DNA of 62,090 nucleotides from Rhizobium sp. Q54. Lineage in GTDB: Bacteria > Pseudomonadota > Alphaproteobacteria > Rhizobiales > Xanthobacteraceae. The stretch is taken from the NCBI GenBank assembly GCA_945907045.1, contig CAMDSH010000022.1, positions 1 to 62,090 of the forward strand, in the 5' to 3' direction. The position numbers and the translations under genes were made by a program. The notes beneath the pieces were generated by a model, which was not told the origin of the DNA, made no database searches, and saw only the letters and a program-made list of their open reading frames with translations. Positions 16,718-27,700 of the stretch are shown in pieces. The first letter of the stretch is position 1. Every line of letters starts with the position of its first letter.

Positions 16718-17929
16718 TTACTGCTTAGGAGATTCTCGCTTCGGAGTTTTTTGCTTCGAAGTTTTTTGCTTCGGAGCGTCTTGCTTTGGAGCTTCCTGCT
16801 TCGGCGCTTCTTGTTTTGGCGCCTCTTGTTTCGATGCTGCATCGGGATCCTTGATCGCCAACAGCAGGTTCGTTTCAGTCGGGCGCCAACGGTAACCGAC
16901 GCCGAACGGAATCTGCGCCGTGTTGCCCTTCTGATACAAATCTCTCAACTTTGGCTGATTGGTACCCGGAAAAATTCCGAGCGGACCGATGTAGCGGCCG
17001 AACGGGCGCACTACCCATTTTTTCTGGTCGAAATGCGCGAACGGGATGCCGGAGTCGTCTTCCAAAATGAGCGCGCTGCGCTCGATCAGAAAATCCCGCG
17101 CCTGGGAGAAGTTGTTGCCGTGCAGCAGATATGACGCGCTCTTGATGAAGCTGTCGGCGGGCCCGAGGGTCTCGGCGAATTTCGCAAAGCCGGTTTTATT
17201 GAAACCCCCGTTGGAAATATCCGTGCTGAAATAATACAGCGTCTGCGTCCGCCCATCGCTGCCGGCGAAGACGATCTTTGCGCCGCGGGCGAGGCTCTTT
17301 TCCTTGACCCCATCGCCCATGCGGAGCTCGCCGTTGGCGTCGAGATTCACAAGGCTGACGTCGCTGATGGTCTTTCCCGAACGGGCGAGGAACACATAGA
17401 GGACCGGCAAGGCGCCGGTCAGCTTGCCGGAGCGAAGCTCCGTCTGCATGTTCTTGGTGATGAAGAAGCTCACCGCCAAAATCGTGTTCATTGAGTGCCG
17501 AAGCGGTCCCAGCGCCGGCACGACCGAGCCGCGCGGCAACTTCATCAGGTCGGGAATTTCACCGACCGGCTCCAAAGCGGCGAGGACATAGGTGGTGGCC
17601 TTCGGGAAGAAGGCGTTGGCGTAGAGGAAATCCGGCCCGCTGAAGAAGTAGAGCATCGTCGGACGGTTCGAGGTCAGCGTCTCGCTCGTCCAAGTGCGGA
17701 TTTTCGACAGCTGCTGCTTTTCAACCTTGTCGAAAGCGGCGTTTAACTGGCTGGCATGCTGTTGCCATGATTTGTCCGCCAGCGGCGCCAGCGGCGATTC
17801 AGCCGACGGCTGCAGGCCGGCGAGGAATCGCGCGGTGTCGTTCGCGCTTGCGCTGTCGGCGCTGCGTGAAGGGGACGTTGTGACAAGAAGAAGGCTCGCA
17901 ACCAGTGCAACTGCTATTTTCATTTTCAT
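16718..17929 (-). CDS. secreted protein of unknown function with KQEAPKQ-repeat tail
   Basis: A 403-residue exported protein: signal peptide MKMKIAVALVASLLLVTTSPSRSA, a roughly 330-residue globular part without a family I recognise (contains TMLYFFSGPDFLYANAFFP and LYYFSTDISNGGF), and a lysine-rich tail from about residue 365. The tail is built of seven-residue units (KQEAPKQ three times, then KQDAPKQ and degenerate copies). Its start overlaps the stop of the permease gene by one base (TAATG), so the two are translationally coupled. The globular part and the hydrolase at 19540 both contain the short motif PGTNQP. Confidence 0.75.
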   Translation of the reverse strand: MKMKIAVALVASLLLVTTSPSRSADSASANDTARFLAGLQPSAESPLAPLADKSWQQHASQLNAAFDKVEKQQLSKIRTWTSETLTSNRPTMLYFFSGPDFLYANAFFPKATTYVLAALEPVGEIPDLMKLPRGSVVPALGPLRHSMNTILAVSFFITKNMQTELRSGKLTGALPVLYVFLARSGKTISDVSLVNLDANGELRMGDGVKEKSLARGAKIVFAGSDGRTQTLYYFSTDISNGGFNKTGFAKFAETLGPADSFIKSASYLLHGNNFSQARDFLIERSALILEDDSGIPFAHFDQKKWVVRPFGRYIGPLGIFPGTNQPKLRDLYQKGNTAQIPFGVGYRWRPTETNLLLAIKDPDAASKQEAPKQEAPKQEAPKQDAPKQKTSKQKTPKRESPKQ

Positions 17930-19275
17930 TATTTCGTAATCGTGACCTTTTGCACTGCCGTTGGCTCAAAGCGAGCTTGAGCGATTGCGTAGATGACGAG
18001 CCCTGCGAGCATGATGAGGAAACCTGAGAGGGATTGTAGCGGCCGATTGACGACGAGGTAATACATCATAAAGGCGGTGACCGAAAGAAAGATAATCGGG
18101 GTCACCGGATAGCCCCATGCGCGATAAGGACGCGGTTGCGTGGGCCGCGTAAACCGCAGGATGACGACGCCCAGCACCGTCAAAAATGAACAAAAAGTCA
18201 GACTGAACTGGATGAAATCGAGAACGGCCTCGAAGCTTTGGGTGCAGAGCAGCAGGTTGGCGATCAGAAGCTGGAAGACAATCGCCGCCGCCGGGACCTG
18301 GTTCTTCGACTTGAGCGAGAAAAACCGCAGCATCGGGATATCTTCGCCCATCGCCATCGTGACGCGCGGGCCGATCCACATCATGGCGCTGATCGAGGAG
18401 ATCAGTCCGACGCAAATCAGCGCGCCGACGATGCGGCCGCCCGATTCACCGAATATGTGGCTTCCGGCGATCAGCGCGACGTCGAGTTGGCCGGACATCT
18501 TGCCGAGCGGCGTGGTGTAGAGGAACACCGCGTTGAGCGCGATGTACAGCAGCAGCACGATCGAGGTTCCGATAAACAGCGCGCGCGGCAGCGTGCGGTT
18601 CGGTTCTTTGATTTCATCGATGATGTAGGTCGCGGCATTCCAGCCGGAATAGGAATACATCACGAACACGAGGCTGATCGCGAACGGCGCGCTGATAATC
18701 AGCGAGGGATCGATCGCGGTCGGAACGAACGAGATCGGCTGCGGTACGCCGACCGCGAATCCGGCGACGATGAAGGCCACGATCAGCGCCAATTTGATGA
18801 TCGTCGAAGCGATTTGAAATGCGCTGCCGTCCTTGACGCCGCGCAGATGAAAGAACGAGACCACCCAGGTGATCGCCAGCCCCAGCAAGAGCGGCGGCGC
18901 ATCAGGGACGATCGATTTGAAATACTCGCCGAAGGCCATGGCGGCCAATGCGACCGGCGCTGCAAAGCCCACGGTGGCGGACAGCCAGCCGGCGAGGAAA
19001 CCGACGGCGGGATGATAGGCGCGGGTAAGGAAATTGTACTCGCCGCTTGAGCGCGGAAACATCGAGGCAAGCTCGGCGTAACAAATCGCTCCGCACAAAG
19101 CGACGATGCCGCCGACAAGCCAGAGCAACAGCAGCGAAAAGCCCGACGTAATGTCCTTCACCTGGAATCCCAGGCTGGTGAAGACGCCTACGCCGACCAT
19201 GTCCGCCACCACGATGGCCGTGGCAGCCAATGTTGTAACTGTCGGGACAACTGTGCCCGCACTTCGCGTCGTCAT
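17929..19275 (-). CDS. APC-family amino acid permease
   Basis: A 448-residue membrane transporter of the amino acid-polyamine-organocation superfamily with about 12 helices. The first helix has the conserved ADMVGVGVFTSLG, where the unwound GxG contacts the substrate backbone, followed by WLVGGIVALCGAICYAELA, the usual second/third helix pattern. It moves amino acids or amines across the inner membrane by proton or exchange coupling. It is the first gene of a two-gene operon with the secreted 403-residue protein, an uncommon pairing that hints at related functions. The substrate cannot be stated. Confidence 0.88.
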   Translation of the reverse strand: MTTRSAGTVVPTVTTLAATAIVVADMVGVGVFTSLGFQVKDITSGFSLLLLWLVGGIVALCGAICYAELASMFPRSSGEYNFLTRAYHPAVGFLAGWLSATVGFAAPVALAAMAFGEYFKSIVPDAPPLLLGLAITWVVSFFHLRGVKDGSAFQIASTIIKLALIVAFIVAGFAVGVPQPISFVPTAIDPSLIISAPFAISLVFVMYSYSGWNAATYIIDEIKEPNRTLPRALFIGTSIVLLLYIALNAVFLYTTPLGKMSGQLDVALIAGSHIFGESGGRIVGALICVGLISSISAMMWIGPRVTMAMGEDIPMLRFFSLKSKNQVPAAAIVFQLLIANLLLCTQSFEAVLDFIQFSLTFCSFLTVLGVVILRFTRPTQPRPYRAWGYPVTPIIFLSVTAFMMYYLVVNRPLQSLSGFLIMLAGLVIYAIAQARFEPTAVQKVTITK

Positions 19276-19411
19276 GAAAACGCCCTACCCGTACCCCCGG
19301 AAAACCCAATTCTGCTTATACCTCAGATATTTGCAAAGCTTTTATTTACTGTTGTCCACGTCAGGTAACGCCTTGGCAACTAAGCCGACTTACCCTTGCC
19401 GGGTGAATTGT

Positions 19412-19445
19412 GGCGGCTGCGGACAGGCGGGAAGCCGCCTTTTTT
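19412..19445 (+). terminator. orphan intrinsic terminator in the 19276-19539 gap
   Basis: GGCGGCT (19412-19418) pairs with AGCCGCC (19433-19439), followed directly by TTTTTT. No plus-strand gene lies upstream of it, as the permease is transcribed away. It could be a leader attenuator of the 19540 gene or the end of a small RNA starting in 19290-19350. It does not match a riboswitch I know. Confidence 0.5.
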
Positions 19446-19539
19446 GCCCTCTACCGGGAACCTGTTGCCCCCCGGGGCTCTTCACCCTGTGGCCGGAAGT
19501 ACTTGGCGTAGCTGAAAAACATCTGGGCGTATCTGGAAA

Positions 19540-20763
19540 ATGACGAAACGGCGATCGCAAACACCAAGTTGGCCGGCAGCCGCGGCGGCAGTGCTGGTCC
19601 TCGTCTTTTTCAGCTCGCTCGGAAGCGTTCTGTCCAAGAGCAGCCTGGGACCTTCCGCGAACCTGGTGTCTTTGGAAAATTCAGGGTCTCCGGCGAGCCT
19701 GGCCGTTGACGCGAGCGCTCCCGCGCCGATGCTGATGGCGAACAACGATACGCCTGCGCCTGTCCGCGAGACCGTTATCGCGAAAACCGTGCCGCCGGAA
19801 AACGTCGCGCCCGCGCAACGCGTCGCGCGCATCGACACCGGAGCGCCGCAAAAGCGCCAGCCCGCTCCCGCCGTTCCGCGCGTCAAGGCTCCGAAGCCGC
19901 CGAAGACCGATCTGATCGATTTCAAGACGGCGCCCTTCCCATACAATGGTGTTGTCCCCGGAACGAACCAGCCGTTCCTGAACGTCTCGAACGGCAAGGA
20001 CAAGGGACATCGCACCGGCTATGGGCGCGTGTTGTGGGAAAAGGAAACCTATAACGACCGGCGGGTGTTGCTTCACATTCCCGGTGGCTTCGACGCCAAC
20101 CGTCCCGGCGTCATCATCGTCTTCTTCCACGGCCACGGCGCGACGCTTGAGCGCGACGTTCTCAACCGGCAGCAGGTGCCCGCGCAAATCTCGGCGTCGG
20201 GCATGAACGCGGTTCTGGTGGCGCCGCAATTCGCCGTCGATGCCGCGGATTCAAGCGTCGGACGATTTGGCGAACCGGGCGGGTTCGGGCGTTTCATCGG
20301 CGAGGCGGCTTACAAGCTTGCGCGCCTCAACGGCGAGCCGTCGAGCGCGCGGAAGTTCGCGAAGATGCCAGTCGTGATCGTGGCCTATAGCGGCGGCTAT
20401 CTGCCGGCGGCCTGGAGCGTGGCGCGTGGCGGCCTCAAAAACCGCGTGCGCGGTCTTGTGCTGCTCGACGCGCTGTACGGCGAACTGGATAAATTCGCGT
20501 CGTGGATCAAGGGCGACCGCTCGAACTTTTTCGTCAGCGCCTACACGAATTCAACCCGGTGGCAGAATGCCGAGCTGGAGCGCATCCTGTCCGCCGAGCG
20601 CGACGTTTCACATACTCCCATGCCGAAGGGCAAAAACTGGCGGGGTTCCGTTGCATTCGTGGCGACCGGCCCGGATGTGGGCCACAGGGATTTCGTCACG
20701 CGCGCCTGGGTGAACAGTCCGATCAAGGATGTGCTGGTCAGGCTGGAAGAATTTCGCCGCTGA
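19540..20763 (+). CDS. exported alpha/beta-hydrolase-fold protein
   Basis: A 407-residue protein with an N-terminal signal anchor (AAAAAVLVLVFFSSLGSVL), a Pro/Ala-rich linker to about residue 125, then a hydrolase domain. It shows VIIVFFHGHGATLERD (oxyanion-type HGHG), VVIVAYSGGY with a nucleophile-elbow serine, VLLDALYG with a likely acid, and GPDVGHRDF holding a candidate histidine. Substrate unknown. It stands alone on the plus strand. The linker may span peptidoglycan or anchor it to the membrane. Confidence 0.75.
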   Translation: MTKRRSQTPSWPAAAAAVLVLVFFSSLGSVLSKSSLGPSANLVSLENSGSPASLAVDASAPAPMLMANNDTPAPVRETVIAKTVPPENVAPAQRVARIDTGAPQKRQPAPAVPRVKAPKPPKTDLIDFKTAPFPYNGVVPGTNQPFLNVSNGKDKGHRTGYGRVLWEKETYNDRRVLLHIPGGFDANRPGVIIVFFHGHGATLERDVLNRQQVPAQISASGMNAVLVAPQFAVDAADSSVGRFGEPGGFGRFIGEAAYKLARLNGEPSSARKFAKMPVVIVAYSGGYLPAAWSVARGGLKNRVRGLVLLDALYGELDKFASWIKGDRSNFFVSAYTNSTRWQNAELERILSAERDVSHTPMPKGKNWRGSVAFVATGPDVGHRDFVTRAWVNSPIKDVLVRLEEFRR

Positions 20764-20849
20764 CGGGCTGACGGACGGCAAATCCCCCTTTGCAACCACC
20801 TGAAATTGCATGATTATAAAAACTGTGCAGGTTGGCGCAGTTGTAAATC

Positions 20850-21734
20850 ATGCAGCTTTTCAATACCGCCGAAGCCGCCAGCTATCTCCGTCTGAAGGAG
20901 CGCAAGCTCTATGAACTGGTGTCCGAGGGCGCGATCCCCTGCACCAAGATCACCGGCAAATGGCTGTTTCCGAAAGCCGAACTCGACCATTGGCTGGTGA
21001 GGAGCCTGACGCGGCCGGAGGGTTTCACTTCCATAGAGCCGATGCCCATTGTCGGCGGCAGTCACGATCCGCTGCTGGAATGGGCGTTGCGCGAAAGCGG
21101 TTCGGGGCTGGCGACGCTGCCGGAAGGAAGCGAGGCGGGCCTTGCGCGCTTCGTCACCGGCGAATTGATCGCCGCGGCGATTCATCTGCACGCGCTCGAA
21201 GACCCGGAAGCTGACGCCAACGTGGCGGCGCTGCAACAAAAATCCGCATTCCATGACGTGGTGTTGATCGGCTTCGTGCGGCGAGAGCAGGGGCTAGTGG
21301 TTGCCGCCGGCAATCCGCTCAAGCTCGGTTCAGTTTCGGATATTGCGAAGCGCCGTGTTCGCGTGGCGTCGCGCCCCGCAGGCGCCGGCGCGCAATTGCT
21401 GCTGCTCTCGCTGCTGCATCAGGCCAAACTCAATATCGCCCAGCTGAATATTGTGAGCCCGCCATGCCCCACCGGCCCGGACATCGCGCAGGCAATCCGC
21501 AGCGGCCGCGCGGATTGCGGCGTTGCGACCCGTTCGGTGGCGAACGCGGTCGGCCTCGATTTCGTGCCGCTGATGTGGGAGCAGTTCGATCTGGTCATGC
21601 ACCGGCGGGATTATTTCCGCCCGCCCTTGCAGACATTTTTTACGTTCCTGCATACGCCGGCGATGCAGGCACGGGCGAAGGAGCTGGGCGGATATGATCT
21701 GAGCTCAGCCGGACAGGTTCGCTACGCGCCTTAA
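20850..21734 (+). CDS. HTH regulator with periplasmic-binding-like effector domain
   Basis: A 294-residue protein. Residues 1-55 are an excisionase/MerR-like helix-turn-helix (FNTAEAASYLRLKERKLYEL, then GKWLFPKAELDHWL). Residues 60-290 are a PBP-like domain of the type used in molybdate/tungstate-responsive regulators (VVAAGNPLKL, RVASRPAGAGAQLLL, AIRSGRADCGVATRSVANAVGL). Such proteins usually control oxyanion transporters or molybdoenzymes; none is adjacent here. It is cytoplasmic, having no signal peptide. The ligand is inferred from family only. Confidence 0.8.
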   Translation: MQLFNTAEAASYLRLKERKLYELVSEGAIPCTKITGKWLFPKAELDHWLVRSLTRPEGFTSIEPMPIVGGSHDPLLEWALRESGSGLATLPEGSEAGLARFVTGELIAAAIHLHALEDPEADANVAALQQKSAFHDVVLIGFVRREQGLVVAAGNPLKLGSVSDIAKRRVRVASRPAGAGAQLLLLSLLHQAKLNIAQLNIVSPPCPTGPDIAQAIRSGRADCGVATRSVANAVGLDFVPLMWEQFDLVMHRRDYFRPPLQTFFTFLHTPAMQARAKELGGYDLSSAGQVRYAP

Positions 21735-21749
21735 AAAGACGCGGCGGCT

Positions 21750-24700
21750 TTATTCAGCTTCCGTCGATGCGTAGGCGCCGTGCTGCGGATTCTTCAGCGC
21801 CGGACTTGCTTCCTGAATGATGCGGTCGCCCTCGCGCCGGTTTTCATAACCGCCACGGTTGTTGAAGCTGACCACATACAGCGGTTCACGGCCCGCGACA
21901 TCGTCGGTGCCGTAAATCGTGCGGTCGTAATCGCGCTTGTCGTAATAGGCGATGCCGCGGTCGTTGAAGGCGTTGGCATAGTTCGGATTGAGCTTGATCG
22001 CCTGGTTGATGTCGGCGGTGGCGCGCTCGAACTCGCGTTTGCCGTAATAGGTGATGCCGCGATTGTAGAGCGCGAGCGCGTAATTGGGATTGAGCTTCAC
22101 GGCCGCGTCGTAGTCGGCGATGGCTTTATCGAAGGCGCCCTTGTTGCGGTACGAGAAGCCGCGGTTGTTCAGGGCGACAGCGTTGCGCGGGTCGAGCTTG
22201 ATGGCCTGGCTGAAATCCGCGATGGCCATGTCGTATTCCTGCTTGCTGTCGAAAGCGAGCCCGCGGCCGTTATAGGCCAGCGCGTTGTTCGGATTGAGCT
22301 TCACAGCCTCGCTGAAATCCGCGACGGCCTTGTCGTAATCGCGCTTGTCGTAATTGGCGTTGCCCCGGTTGTAGAAGGCCAAGGCATAAGCCGGATTGAT
22401 CTTGATCGCCTCGCCGAAGTCAGCGATGGCGCGCTCGGTATCGCCCCGGTTGCGATAGGCGAAGCCGCGGTTATTGAACGCCTGCGCGTTCTTCGGATCG
22501 AGCTTCACGGCCTGATCGAGGTCGGCGATGCCGCGGTCGGTCTCGCCTTTGGTGCCGTAGGCGATGCCGCGTTCGGCGTAGGCGGAGGCGAATTTCGGAT
22601 CCAGCTTGATCGCCTGATCGAAGTCGGCGATGGCGCGGTCGATCTCGCCCTTGCTGCGATAGGAGAGCCCACGATTGTTGAAAGCCGATGCGTTGCGCGG
22701 ATCGAGGCGCACCGCCTGGCTGAAATCGTAGATCGCGCGGTCGTAGTCGCGTTTGTCGCGATAAGCGAGGCCCCGATTGTAATAGGCGATGTCGTAATTC
22801 GCGTTGAAGCGGATCGCCTGATCGAAATCGGCGATAGCCTTGTCGTAGTCACGCTTCTCGTAATAGGCGTTGCCCCGGTAATAGAATCCGGCCGCGAACT
22901 TTCCGTCGAGTTGCAGCGCCTGGCTGAAATCGGCGATGGCGCGGTCGATGTCGCCCTTCTTCCGGTAGGCGATGCCGCGATTGTAGAACGCCAGTGCGTT
23001 GTTCGGTTCGAGCTTTAGCGCCTGATCGAAATCGGCGATGGCGCGGTCGCTCTCGCCCTTCGACCCGTACGAGATCGCGCGGTCGTAATAGGCGGCCATG
23101 TGGCCGGGATTGAGCTTGATCGCCTGGGTGAAGTCGGCGATGGCGCGGTCGTAATCGCGCTTGTATTCGTGCGCGTTGCCCCGGTTGTAGAGAGCGACGG
23201 CGGAATTCGGGTTGAGCTTGATCGCCTGGTCGAAATTCTGGATCGCGCGGTCGATGTCGTTCTTGTCCCGCGCCGCGAGGCCGCGATTATAGAACGCGAG
23301 CGCGCTGCCGGCATCGAGCTTTAGCGCCTGATCGAAGTCGGCGATGGCGCGGTCGGTGTCGCCCTTGGAGGCGTAGGCGACGCCGCGATCGTTATAGGCG
23401 AGCGCGTAATTCGGATTGAACTTGAGCGCCTGCGTGAGGTCCGCGATGGCCTTGTCGTAGTCGCGCCGGTTGGCGTGCGCGTTGGCGCGGTTGTTGTAAG
23501 CTAGCGTGTCCGCCGGATTGAGCTTGAGCGCCCGGTCGAAATCCGCGATCGCGCGCTCATAGTCGCGCTTGTCGTAGAGCGCGTTGGCGCGGTTATAGAA
23601 GGCGAGCGCGTAGTTGGAATTGAACTTGATCGACTGCTCGAAATCGGTGAGCGCCCGGTCGGTCTGGCCTTTGGCGGCGTAGGCGATGCCGCGATTGCTG
23701 AACGCAGCCGCGTATTTCGGATCGAGCTGGATCGCCTGGTCGAAATCGGCGATGGCGCGATCGGTGTCGCCCTTGAGCGCATAGGCGATGCCGCGATCGC
23801 TGAACGAGCGCGGCGACGCTGAATTGAGCTTGATCGCCTGCGTGAGATCCGCGACGGCCTTGTCGAATTCGCGCTTGCTGGCGAAAGCATTTCCGCGGTT
23901 GTTGAAGGCGAGCGCGATCTTCGGATTGAGCTTGATCGCCTCATTGAAGTCGGCGATGGCGCGGTCGTAATCGCGCCGCTCATTAAAAGCCGTGCCGCGG
24001 TTGTAATAGGCAAACGCATTCTTCGGATCGAGCCGGATCGTCTGCTCGAAGTCGGCGATGGCGCGGTCGAAGTCCTGCTTCTCGTAGAGCGTGACGCCGC
24101 GGTCGTAATAAGCGAACGCGTTCTTCGGATCGATGCGGATCGCCTGATCGAAGTTCTGGATCGCTCGGTCGTAGTCGCTCTTGCTATAGTAGGCGTTGCC
24201 GCGATGGAAGAACGCGGTGGAGAACGCCGGATTGATCTTGATCGCCTGGTCGAAGTCGGCGATGGCGCGGTCGGTCTCGCCCTTCGAAGCAAAAGCGACG
24301 CCGCGGTCGTTGAAGGCGAGCGCAAAATTGGGACTGATCTTGATCTGCTGGTTCGGCTCGTCGATGGCGCGGTCATAGCCGCGCTGATTGCGCGTCTCGC
24401 TCCGCGAGCCGATGGCGTAGTTCGGATTGATCTTCACCAACTGATCGAAGTCGGCGATCGCCTTGTCGTAATCGCGCTTGTCGTAATAGGCGATGCCGCG
24501 ATCGTTGAACGCGTATGAATCGCGGGCGTTGAGTTTGACCGCCTGATCGAAGTCGGCGATGGCGCGTTCGAAATCGCGCTTGTCGTAATAGGCGTTGCCG
24601 CGATTGTAATACGCGACGGAATAGGACGGATTGATCTTGATCGCTTCGTTGAAGTCGGCGATGGCGCGGTCGGCGTCGCCCTTGTTGCGGTAGGCGAAGC

Positions 24701-27700
24701 CGCGATTGTTCAACGCGATGGCGTTGGTCGGCTCCAACTTCACCGCTTGGTCGAAATCCTGAATGGCGCGCTCGGTGTCGCCGCGCATGCCGTAAGCGAT
24801 GCCGCGATCGTAATAGGCGCGCACGTAACCGGGATTGAGCTTGAGTGCCGCATTGAGATCGCCGATGGCGCGTTCGTAATCGCGCCGGTCGGAATAGGCG
24901 TTGCCGCGGTTGTAGTAGGCGAGGGCGCTGTTGCCGTCGATCTTGAGCGCCTGATTGAAGTCGGCGATGGCGCGCTCGTTGTCGCCCTTGTTGCGGTAGG
25001 CAAAGCCGCGATTGTTGTAGGCGGCGGCGTAGTTGGGGTTGATCTTCAGAGCCTGACCGAAATCGTTGATGGCGCGGTCGTACTCATTCTTGTTGGTATA
25101 AGCGAGGCCACGTCCGTTATAGGCGGGAGCGGAATTGGGATTGAGCTTGAGCGCCGCGTCGAGATCGCGGATGGCGCGGTCGTGGTCGCCCCTGGCTTCG
25201 TGCGCATCGCCGCGATTGAACAGCGCGGCGGCGAAAGACGGATTGGCCTTGATCGCCTGATCGAAATCGGCGATGGCGCGCTCAGTCTCGCCCTTTTGGC
25301 GCAGCGCGACGCCGCGATTGTTGAGCGCGGTGTCGAATTCCGGAGACGCCTTGATCGCCTGGTCGAAATCGGCGATGGCGCGATCGATGTCGCCTTTGTT
25401 CTGGAAGATCGAGCCGCGGTTGTTGAGCGCGACGGCATAGCCGGGGTTGATCTTGATCGCCTGATTGAAATCGGCGATGGCGCGGTCGGTCTCGCCCCGG
25501 TTGCGGTAGGCGACGCCGCGGCTGTTGTAGGTGACTTCGTAATTCGGATTGAACCGGATCGACTGGTCGTAATCCTTCAACGCCAGATCGAAGCGGCCGC
25601 GCGCGGCATGCGTATTGCCGCGATCGGTAAAGGCGGCGGCGAATTTCGGATCGATTTTGAGCGCCTGATCGAAGTCGCGGATGGCGCGGTCGAAGTCGCC
25701 TTTCTCGCGCAGCGCATTGCCGCGGTCGACATAGGCCTGGGCATATTTCGCATCGAGCCGGATCGCCTGATCGAAGTCGGCGATGGCGCGGTCGTAATCC
25801 TGCTTCTCGCGATAGGCGACGCCGCGATCGTGCACGGCGAGCGCGTCCTTCGGATCGAGCCGGATCGCCTGGCTCAGGTCAGCGATGGCGCGGTCGTAGT
25901 TGCGCCGGTCGTTGTGGGCGTTGCCGCGATTGTAATAGGCGGCGCCGAAATTCGGGTTGAGCTTGATCGCCAGTTCGAAATCCAGGAACGCGCGCGCGCT
26001 GTCGCCCTGCATCCGGTAGGAGAGGCCGCGGCTGTTGTAGGACAGCGCATCCTTGGGATCGAGTTTGATGGCGCGGCTGAAATCCAGAACGGCTTTGTCG
26101 TAATCGCGCTTTTCCTTGTAGGCGTTGCCGCGATTATAGAAGGCCGAAGCAAAATTCGGATTGGTCTGGATCGCCAGATCGAAGTCGGCAATGGCTTTGT
26201 CGAAGTCGTTCTTGCGCAGATAGGCATCGCCACGATTGGTCAAGGCGGCGGCGAATTTTCCATCCAGCCGGACGGCCTGATCGAAATCGGCGATAGCGCG
26301 GTCGTTGTCGCCCTTGGCGCTGTAAGAAAGGCCGCGCACGTTGAACGCCAGCTTGTAGTCCGGCTTGATGTTGATCGCCAAATTCAAGTCCTGGATGGCG
26401 CGGTCGTAGTCGCGCTTGTCGTAATAGGCGTTGCCGCGCTCGTAATAAGCGAAGGGGTTTTTGACGTCGAGGCGGATCGACTGGTCGAAATCCGCCAGCG
26501 CGCGGTCATTGTCGCCCCGGCCGCGATAGGCGACGCCGCGATGATAGAGCGCCAGCGCATTCTTCGGATCGAAGCGGATGGCCTGCGTGAAGTCGGTGAT
26601 GGCGCGGTCATCGTCGCCCTTTTCCCGGTAGGCCAGACCGCGATTGTAGAACGCGAGCGCGTTCTTGGCGTCGATGCGGATCGCCTGATCGAAGTCGGCG
26701 ATGGCGCGGTCGGTCTCGCCGCGCGCGCTATAGGTGACGCCGCGGTTGTAATAAGAGAGCGCGTCCTTCGGATCGAGCTTGACCGCCTGGCTGAGATCGG
26801 CCAGCGCGCGGTCGTAATCGCGCTTTTCGAAATAAGCGACGCCGCGGTCGTAGAACGCCAGCGCGTAACCGGAATCGAGCCGGATCGCCTGATCGTAGTT
26901 CTTGATGGCTTTGTCGTAGTCGCGCTTGTCGTAATAGGCGTTGCCGCGATTGTAGTAGGCGAGAACGTAATTCGCGTTCAGTTCGACTGCCTGATCGTAG
27001 TCCTTGATGGCGCGGTCGGTCTCGCCCCGGTTGCGGTAGGCGAGGCCGCGGTTGTTGTAGGCAAAGGCGTCGCGCGGATCGAGCAGGATGGCCTGGTCGA
27101 AATCCTGAATGGCGCGGTCGGTGTCGCCGCGCGCGGCATAGGCGATGCCGCGGTCGTTGAGCGCGAGCACGAAATCGGGTTTCAGCTTGATCGCCTGATC
27201 GAAGTCCTGGATCGCGCGCTCGTAGTCGCGCAGATCGCGATAAGCGAGGCCGCGGCTGTGAATGGCGACGATGTCGCCGGGGTTGAGTTTGATCGCGCGG
27301 TCGTAGTCCGGGATGGCCCGGTCGGGCTCGCCCTTGGCGCGATACGCCATGCCGCGATTGTAGAGTGCGAGCGCGTAGTTCGGATTGAGCTTGATCGCGA
27401 GGTTGAGACTCTCGATCGCGTGCGCGTAATCGCGCTTGTCGTAATAGGCGTGACTGCGGGTGTTGAGATAGAGCGAATTCTTGGAATCCAGCCGCACCGC
27501 CTGGTCGAGATCGGAGATGGCGCGGTCGAGTTCGCCGCGCGAGCGGAAGGTCACGCCGCGATTGTAATAAGACGACGCGCTTTTGCCGTTGAGCTGGATC
27601 GCCTGATCGTAGTCGCGCAGAGCGCGTTCGCTGTCGCCCTTGTCGCGATAGGCGTTGCCGCGAAATTCGTAGGCGTCGGCTTTCTGTTTCGGCGCTTTTA

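Noticed and set aside
16601..17134. Plus-strand frames reading LLRSFLLRSF or CFGASCFGA repeats
   Set aside because: These are antisense translations of the KQEAPKQ heptad tail of the secreted protein.
18238..19050. A 270-codon plus-strand frame opposite the APC permease
   Set aside because: Highly charged Arg/Asp-rich shadow of the permease codons; the permease has clear family motifs.
21960..27690. Regularly spaced repeats that could suggest a CRISPR array
   Set aside because: The units are 102 bases with no unique spacers and encode TPR motifs in one long frame.
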